28,665 nt of DNA from Gammaproteobacteria bacterium (GTDB lineage: Bacteria > Pseudomonadota > Gammaproteobacteria > Arenicellales > Poriferihabitantaceae): contig JAIBDK010000002.1 of the NCBI GenBank assembly GCA_024679435.1, positions 1 through 28,665 on the forward strand, in the 5' to 3' direction. Positions within the stretch are counted from its first letter, which is position 1. Each line of letters begins with the position of its first letter. The translations under genes were made by a program, and so were the position numbers. Of the stretch, positions 23,961-28,665 are shown one piece after another. The notes beneath the pieces are model-generated. The model saw only the letters and a program-made list of their open reading frames with translations, made no database searches and was not told where the DNA came from.

Positions 23961-24713
23961 ATGCCCGTATCAATCAAAAACAAGGATGAAATCGAGAAAA
24001 TGCGCATCGCTGGGCGACTGGCGTCAGAGGTTCTCGACTTGATCGGAAACGAGGTCAAGGCGGGGGTAACCACGGATGAACTCAATACTATTTGCCACAA
24101 TCACATCATCGAAAAGCAGGACGCCATTCCGGCTCCGTTGAATTATCGGGGATTCCCAAAATCCATCTGCACCTCAATCAACCACGTTATCTGTCATGGC
24201 ATCCCGTCGGACAAGAAACTTAAAAATGGCGATATCATTAATATTGACATCACTGTTATTAAGGATGGGTTTCATGGTGATACCAGCAGAATGTATTATG
24301 TTGGCGAACCGTCGATCCGTGCCAAACGATTATGCGATATCAGCTATCAGTGCATGCATCTTGGCATTGGCCTGGTCAAGCCCGGAACTCAGCTAGGCGA
24401 CATCGGTCACGTAATTCAACAACACGCCGAGAAAAACGGCTTTTCTGTGGTTCGCGAATACTGTGGCCACGGTATTGGTCGCGTATTTCACGAAGATCCC
24501 CAGGTTTTGCATTATGGAAATCCCGGAACAGGTTTGATATTGCGAGAAGGAATGACCTTTACCATTGAACCCATGATCAATGCCGGCAAGAAAGAAACTC
24601 GACTGCTCGGGGACGACTGGACAGTTGTTACCCGGGACAAGAGTCTCTCTGCTCAATGGGAGCATACCATTCTAGTCACGTCCGACGGACATGAAATCCT
24701 GACCAGGTCCTAG
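23961..24713 (+). CDS. map: Methionine aminopeptidase, type I
   Basis: This 250-residue cytoplasmic metalloprotease removes the initiator methionine from new proteins. From the ATG at 23961 the sequence begins MPVSIKNKDEIEKMRIAGRL, aligning with the start of E. coli Map (264). The five metal ligands are in place: two aspartates in NIDITVIKDGFHGDTSRM, the histidine in YCGHGIGR, and glutamates in TIEPMINAG and QWEHTI. The frame continues 41 codons upstream to a GTG at 23838, but that part runs through the rpsB promoter and leader, so the internal ATG is preferred despite its weak ribosome site. The gene is divergent from rpsB, as in E. coli, and glnD follows after 96 bases. Confidence 0.95.
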   Translation: MPVSIKNKDEIEKMRIAGRLASEVLDLIGNEVKAGVTTDELNTICHNHIIEKQDAIPAPLNYRGFPKSICTSINHVICHGIPSDKKLKNGDIINIDITVIKDGFHGDTSRMYYVGEPSIRAKRLCDISYQCMHLGIGLVKPGTQLGDIGHVIQQHAEKNGFSVVREYCGHGIGRVFHEDPQVLHYGNPGTGLILREGMTFTIEPMINAGKKETRLLGDDWTVVTRDKSLSAQWEHTILVTSDGHEILTRS

Positions 24714-24809
24714 GTTTTTGTTTAATAGTCTAACCTGAGATTCTGTCGTAAATCAGTCCTATTGCATTGACCAGCCTGACAATCCTCTAATTCAGTTACG
24801 AAATTTTTC

Positions 24810-27479
24810 ATGAGCCGACTAACCCGTGCCAACCTGCTGGATGAGGCTCAGCTAAAAAGCATCAGAATCCGATCTCAAAAGGATATTAAGCAATTTCAAA
24901 CAGTTTTGACTCACGGCAAAAATGTCCTTGCCGAATACCATCTCGAAGGCGGTAATGCCGCTATCCTGGGGAAACACCAGAGCTGGCTCGTTGATCAAAT
25001 TCTAACCCATGCCTGGAGACTGTTTTTTGAAAACACCGCCCCCTCGGAAGATAGAAGTCGCCCATCCCTTATCGCCGCAGGTGGATACGGGAGGGAGGAA
25101 CTCAATCTTGAATCAGATATCGATCTGTTAATTGTTCTGCCCGCATCACTTTCAAAAGCACAAAGTTCAAGCACTAATGAGACAGTCGAAGAGTTTCTTC
25201 GATTTTGCTGGGACATTGGTCTGCAGGTAGGCCATAGCGCGAGAACCCTTAAAGAATGTATCAAGATCGCATCTAAGGATCTATCGGTTATCACTAACAT
25301 GATGGAAACCCGACTGGTATACGGCGACAGGCAGCAGTTCGGTGAGTTGCAATGCCAACTTCGTGGTAAACGGATATGGCCGGCACAAAAATATTTCAAG
25401 GCCAAGGTGGACGAACAAACCGCCCGGCATTTACATTTCGGTGACACCGCCTACAACCTCGAACCCAATCTAAAAGAAAGCCCCGGCGGTTTACGTGATC
25501 TGCATATGATCAGCTGGGTCGCCAACCGCTATTTTGGAACCAGCGACTTTGCTGAACTGGTCCAACACGGCTTCCTCACTGAATCGGAATACAAGACGCT
25601 GATTCGGGGTCGGGATTTCTTGTGGCGCCTTAGAAACGGATTGCACCTGTTGTCGGGACGATGCGAAGACCGACTTTTATTCGATTTTCAGCGCGAACTG
25701 GCGAGCCAAATGGGCTATCAGCAAAAGCAAAATCATCTTGCAGTAGAGCAAATGATGCAGCATTACTATCGAACGGTTAAGGAGATTCAACTACTGAATG
25801 AAATCTCTCTGCAACACTTTGAAGAAGCGATCCTCAAGGCACGCAACCCTAAACCAGTAACAATCAATCCACGGTTCAATGCGGTAGGTGGTTACCTCGA
25901 AACCTCGGCTGAAAACGTCTTTGAAAAAAAACCTGGCGCTATCCTGGAGTTGTTTCTGCTGATGCAGCAGCATCCAAAGCTGGTAGGCGTTCGGGCAAGC
26001 ACAATACGTCAGTTGAGATCGAATTTGGGCGTGATTGACAATCACTATAGAAAAGACCCGGTGAATCTCAAAACTTTCCTGGATATGTTTAAACAACAGG
26101 ATGGACTGACTCATGCCTTAAGACGAATGAATGCGTATGGCGTGCTCGGCAAGTTCTTTCCGGAATTCGGTAAAATCGTCGGACAGATGCAGCATGACCT
26201 ATTCCATATATTTACCGTGGATGCCCATTCACTTTTCGTGGTCAGCAACCTGCGCAAACTCATGGTGGAAAAATACCGGGATGAGTTTGCGATTTTAAGG
26301 ACCATTATCGCAAAACTTAATCAGCGGGAGCGACTGTTTCTTGCAGCGTTGTGTCATGACATAGGGAAAGGTAGTGGCCGCGATCATTCCGAAGTTGGCG
26401 AAGAAATTGCCCTTGTGTTTTGCAAACGTCTTGGACTGTCCGAATACGACTCCCGATTCGTCGCCTGGCTGGTTCGCAATCATTTAATGATGTCCTGGAC
26501 AGCCCAACGCGAAGACACCTCAGACCCCAGAGTTATCGATCGGTTTGCAGAATTCGTCGGTGATCAGGAGCATCTGGATAATCTATATCTGCTGACCGTG
26601 GCCGACATGCGCGGCACCAGCCATAAAGTCTGGAACGAGTGGAAAGGCCAACTGCTTAGTAATCTCTATACCGCAACGTCACGCAGACTCCGTTCGGGAA
26701 TCGGCGGTGTAGAAGCAATCCACCAGCGAATTGAAGATAGAAAGTCAGCGGTAAAAAAACTGGTCGGTAAAACATTACCTGAAGCCACACTGGATGAACT
26801 ATGGGGCCAGATGGATCAGGAATATTTTCTCAGAAACGGCCCGGAAACCTGTGCATGGCACGCTCAACAGATATGCCAGTCGAGACTGCTCGATCTGCCG
26901 CTGGTAGCTATTCGATACAGACCTGAAATCAATGCCGAACAGATTCTTATTGTTTCTCCGGAGTCTGATGAACTGCTATCGCGCAGTACCGGAGCTATCG
27001 ACAGCCTGGGTTTGAGCATTCTGGATGCCCGAATTCATCAAACCCGAACCGGACTTGCTATTCTGGTGTTTATCGTTGGTATCGATCACAAGTCAACGGC
27101 ATCCGAACGCGCCAGAGCAGCTCAAAAACAGAAAATTAAGCAGTTCCTGATTAATCCACCTGCAAAATACAAACCGGCATCGCGCTCGGTACCCAGGGCG
27201 ATGAAACAGTTTAAAGTAGCCACGGCAATAGGGTTCTCGGACAACGCAGAACTCGGACATACCACGATGGAAATCGTATCCCAGGATCGTCCGGGCCTTC
27301 TGTATCATGTTTCCACCGCGTTGCTGGATTGCAAAGTCCGGCTGATTTCGGCGAAGATTTCCACCGTCGGAGAAAAAGCTGAAGACACCTTCTTTATTAC
27401 AGACAGAGACGGCGCACCCGTTCAGTCCAAAACCCAGCGTACTTGCCTGGAAAACAGAATACGCAAATATCTAAGCTAG
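24810..27479 (+). CDS. glnD: Bifunctional uridylyltransferase/uridylyl-removing enzyme (PII)
   Basis: This 889-residue protein is the glutamine sensor that adds UMP to, or removes it from, PII signal proteins and so controls glutamine synthetase and nitrogen regulation. The nucleotidyltransferase motif AAGGYGREELNLESDIDLL (about 89-107) includes the metal aspartates Asp103 and Asp105. The linked GlnD block PNLKESPGGLRDLH follows. An HD hydrolase domain has ALCHDIGKGSGRDHSEVG (about 511-528) for UMP removal. Two ACT domains end the protein (about 705-790 and 817-889, the latter starting with EIVSQDRPGLLYHVS). Length agrees with E. coli GlnD (890). It follows map as in E. coli, but an AmgK-type kinase gene lies downstream here instead of dapD. 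Confidence 0.96.
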   Translation: MSRLTRANLLDEAQLKSIRIRSQKDIKQFQTVLTHGKNVLAEYHLEGGNAAILGKHQSWLVDQILTHAWRLFFENTAPSEDRSRPSLIAAGGYGREELNLESDIDLLIVLPASLSKAQSSSTNETVEEFLRFCWDIGLQVGHSARTLKECIKIASKDLSVITNMMETRLVYGDRQQFGELQCQLRGKRIWPAQKYFKAKVDEQTARHLHFGDTAYNLEPNLKESPGGLRDLHMISWVANRYFGTSDFAELVQHGFLTESEYKTLIRGRDFLWRLRNGLHLLSGRCEDRLLFDFQRELASQMGYQQKQNHLAVEQMMQHYYRTVKEIQLLNEISLQHFEEAILKARNPKPVTINPRFNAVGGYLETSAENVFEKKPGAILELFLLMQQHPKLVGVRASTIRQLRSNLGVIDNHYRKDPVNLKTFLDMFKQQDGLTHALRRMNAYGVLGKFFPEFGKIVGQMQHDLFHIFTVDAHSLFVVSNLRKLMVEKYRDEFAILRTIIAKLNQRERLFLAALCHDIGKGSGRDHSEVGEEIALVFCKRLGLSEYDSRFVAWLVRNHLMMSWTAQREDTSDPRVIDRFAEFVGDQEHLDNLYLLTVADMRGTSHKVWNEWKGQLLSNLYTATSRRLRSGIGGVEAIHQRIEDRKSAVKKLVGKTLPEATLDELWGQMDQEYFLRNGPETCAWHAQQICQSRLLDLPLVAIRYRPEINAEQILIVSPESDELLSRSTGAIDSLGLSILDARIHQTRTGLAILVFIVGIDHKSTASERARAAQKQKIKQFLINPPAKYKPASRSVPRAMKQFKVATAIGFSDNAELGHTTMEIVSQDRPGLLYHVSTALLDCKVRLISAKISTVGEKAEDTFFITDRDGAPVQSKTQRTCLENRIRKYLS

Positions 27480-27547
27480 AATACTCAACCCTATACACCG
27501 GTCACAAGTTGAAAAATCAGACCCAGTCCCGGGAACAACAGAGAACA

Positions 27548-28510
27548 ATGTTCATCCGCAAAAATGGATGGCACAACGCACAAATTAGCGCGTTGGTTCA
27601 AGACGCTTCTTTTCGCCGCTATTTTCGCCTTAACGATTCCGGCGCCAGCACAATGCTAATGGATGCCCCCCCAGACAAAGAAGCTGTTTTACCGTTCATA
27701 AGTATCGCAAACCATCTTAATGGAATCAGTATTCGTGCGCCTCGCATCCTGGCCAGCGACGTAGAACAAGGATTTGTTTTACTGGAGGATATGGGTAACC
27801 AGACCTTCACCCGACTCCTCGCCCGAGGAGAAGACGAATCCATACTGTATACACGGGCAATTGACACGTTGACAGCTATCCACCAAAACAATCATTCCGT
27901 AAAAATCACCTCATCAGATTACCAAATCCCAGAATATGATTTGAAACACATCTTCGATGAAGTCCTGCTTTTTACACAATGGTATCTGTCAAAGATAAAT
28001 AAAGGCCCACTAGGCTCGACCAGCGAAAAAGAATTCGTGGACCTGTGGAAACAGGCATTTGAAACATTACCAGATATCGGCACTACGCTGGTATTACGAG
28101 ATTATCACGTCGACAATTTGATGATCCATAACGATGAATGTGTTGTACTGGATTTTCAGGATGCACTTATCGGATCGCCGGCCTACGACGTGGTATCTCT
28201 GCTGGAGGATGCCCGCAGGGATATCAGTGAAGATATTATCCGGCGAAGCTATCAGCGCTATGTCGAATCACAACCTGAATTGAACCTGTCTGACTTTGCA
28301 CACCACTATGCGTTCTGGGGCGCACAGCGACACTGCAAGGTTGCTGGGATTTTTACCCGGTTATGGAGACGAGATCAAAAACCTCATTACCTTACGCACC
28401 TGCCAAGAGTACTTCATTTAATGTTTCAGAGCCTTGAACATCCAGCCCTCACTCAACTGAAATACTGGTTTGAAAAACAGGGCGTGCAGAAAGAACATCC
28501 TGGCTTCTAA
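27548..28510 (+). CDS. Phosphotransferase of the AmgK family (possible MurNAc/GlcNAc anomeric kinase)
   Basis: From the ATG at 27548 this is a 320-residue kinase of the aminoglycoside phosphotransferase fold. VQDASFRRYFRL (18-29) and FVLLEDMGN (76-84) are N-lobe motifs. The catalytic loop LRDYHVDNLM (183-192) gives Asp185 and Asn190, and LDFQDALIGSPAYDVVSLLE (201-220) gives the metal-binding Asp202. These match the COG3178/AmgK group, whose characterised members phosphorylate N-acetylmuramate and N-acetylglucosamine at C1 for cell-wall recycling. MurU, the usual partner, does not follow, so the substrate is inferred. A TTG at 27509 would give a longer N-terminus with an extra helix that family members often have, and the frame is open into glnD, so the start is uncertain. 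It begins 68 bases after glnD, probably in the same transcript. Confidence 0.8.
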   Translation: MFIRKNGWHNAQISALVQDASFRRYFRLNDSGASTMLMDAPPDKEAVLPFISIANHLNGISIRAPRILASDVEQGFVLLEDMGNQTFTRLLARGEDESILYTRAIDTLTAIHQNNHSVKITSSDYQIPEYDLKHIFDEVLLFTQWYLSKINKGPLGSTSEKEFVDLWKQAFETLPDIGTTLVLRDYHVDNLMIHNDECVVLDFQDALIGSPAYDVVSLLEDARRDISEDIIRRSYQRYVESQPELNLSDFAHHYAFWGAQRHCKVAGIFTRLWRRDQKPHYLTHLPRVLHLMFQSLEHPALTQLKYWFEKQGVQKEHPGF

Positions 28511-28558
28511 ACACCATCTAAAATATGAATCTCATAATAAATTAATAAAAGCAGGAAT

Positions 28559-28583
28559 AAAAAACCCGGCTCAAAGAACCGGG
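28559..28583 (-). terminator. Rho-independent terminator of the minus-strand gene at the right edge
   Basis: On the minus strand CCCGGTTC, a 3-base TTT loop, and GAGCCGGG form an 8-base stem with one G-U pair, followed directly by six T residues. On the plus strand the same stem has a C-A mismatch and no T run, so it serves the minus-strand gene that ends at 28615 and not the kinase gene. Confidence 0.85.
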
Positions 28584-28614
28584 CTCATATCCGACACACT
28601 CTGGTCATTCAGAG

Positions 28615-28665
28615 TCATGCTTCAGTCATCCATAACTGATACCGTTCTGGCGCTTCTTTTAGTCG
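28615..28665 (-). CDS. C-terminal fragment of an unidentified minus-strand gene
   Basis: Reading in from the right edge on the minus strand, 16 codons end at a TGA (28615-28617). The peptide ends KEAPERYQLWMTEA. The terminator at 28559-28583 begins about 30 bases further on, as expected after a real gene. Too little is visible to name the protein. A second minus-strand frame, ending in VSVMDD near 28624, is also open to the edge and cannot be fully excluded. Confidence 0.4.
   Translation of the reverse strand, partial: RLKEAPERYQLWMTEA

Noticed and set aside
27443..27547. Extension of the kinase gene into glnD from a TTG
   Set aside because: It would overlap the glnD end by 37 bases and lacks a ribosome site. 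A shorter extension from the TTG at 27509 remains possible.
1..28665. Mobile elements, CRISPR arrays, tRNA or rRNA genes, toxin-antitoxin or defence genes
   Set aside because: No transposase or integrase motifs, terminal inverted repeats, spaced direct repeats, or tRNA or rRNA sequences were seen. The only tandem repeat is the coding one in rpsB.

Overview
The window is an ordinary-looking piece of a gammaproteobacterial chromosome of moderate GC content. The main evidence is gene order: on the minus strand, read right to left, it carries rpsB, tsf, frr, uppS, cdsA, dxr, rseP, bamA, skp, lpxD, fabZ, lpxA, lpxB, rnhB and dnaE. This is the classic gammaproteobacterial translation and envelope cluster, in the Pseudomonas-type internal order (uppS-cdsA-dxr). 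The proteins fit their families in length and catalytic motifs. Genus or species cannot be told from the sequence alone.

Layout. Positions 1-147 hold the last 48 codons of ilvD on the plus strand, followed by a strong terminator hairpin. A stand-alone creatinase gene (272-1489, minus) follows, then a 550-base gap with the creatinase upstream region and a terminator. An apparent three-gene minus-strand unit comes next: a fused pabB-pabC gene, a TauE/SafE-type permease and an EamA-type exporter. This unit sits where accA lies in many relatives, directly after dnaE. From 5612 to 23708 lies the conserved cluster. A divergent control region at 23709-23960 separates rpsB from map. On the plus strand map, glnD and an AmgK-type sugar kinase follow. 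The right edge has a minus-strand terminator and the tail of an unidentified minus-strand gene.

How the genes work together. rpsB, tsf and frr serve translation. uppS, cdsA and dxr supply undecaprenyl diphosphate, CDP-diacylglycerol and MEP-pathway isoprenoid precursors. bamA, skp and rseP assemble and survey the outer membrane. lpxD, fabZ, lpxA and lpxB make lipid A and its acyl chains. rnhB and dnaE act in DNA maintenance and replication. map and glnD trim N-terminal methionine and sense nitrogen.

Most notable points: pyrH is missing from its usual place between tsf and frr, with a terminator there instead; ribosomal protein S2 carries a long acidic-then-basic, histone-like tail encoded partly by a 12-base tandem repeat; accA is not beside dnaE; and a creatinase gene stands alone. 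I found no mobile element, CRISPR array, tRNA, rRNA or defence system, and nothing I would call a previously undescribed system.
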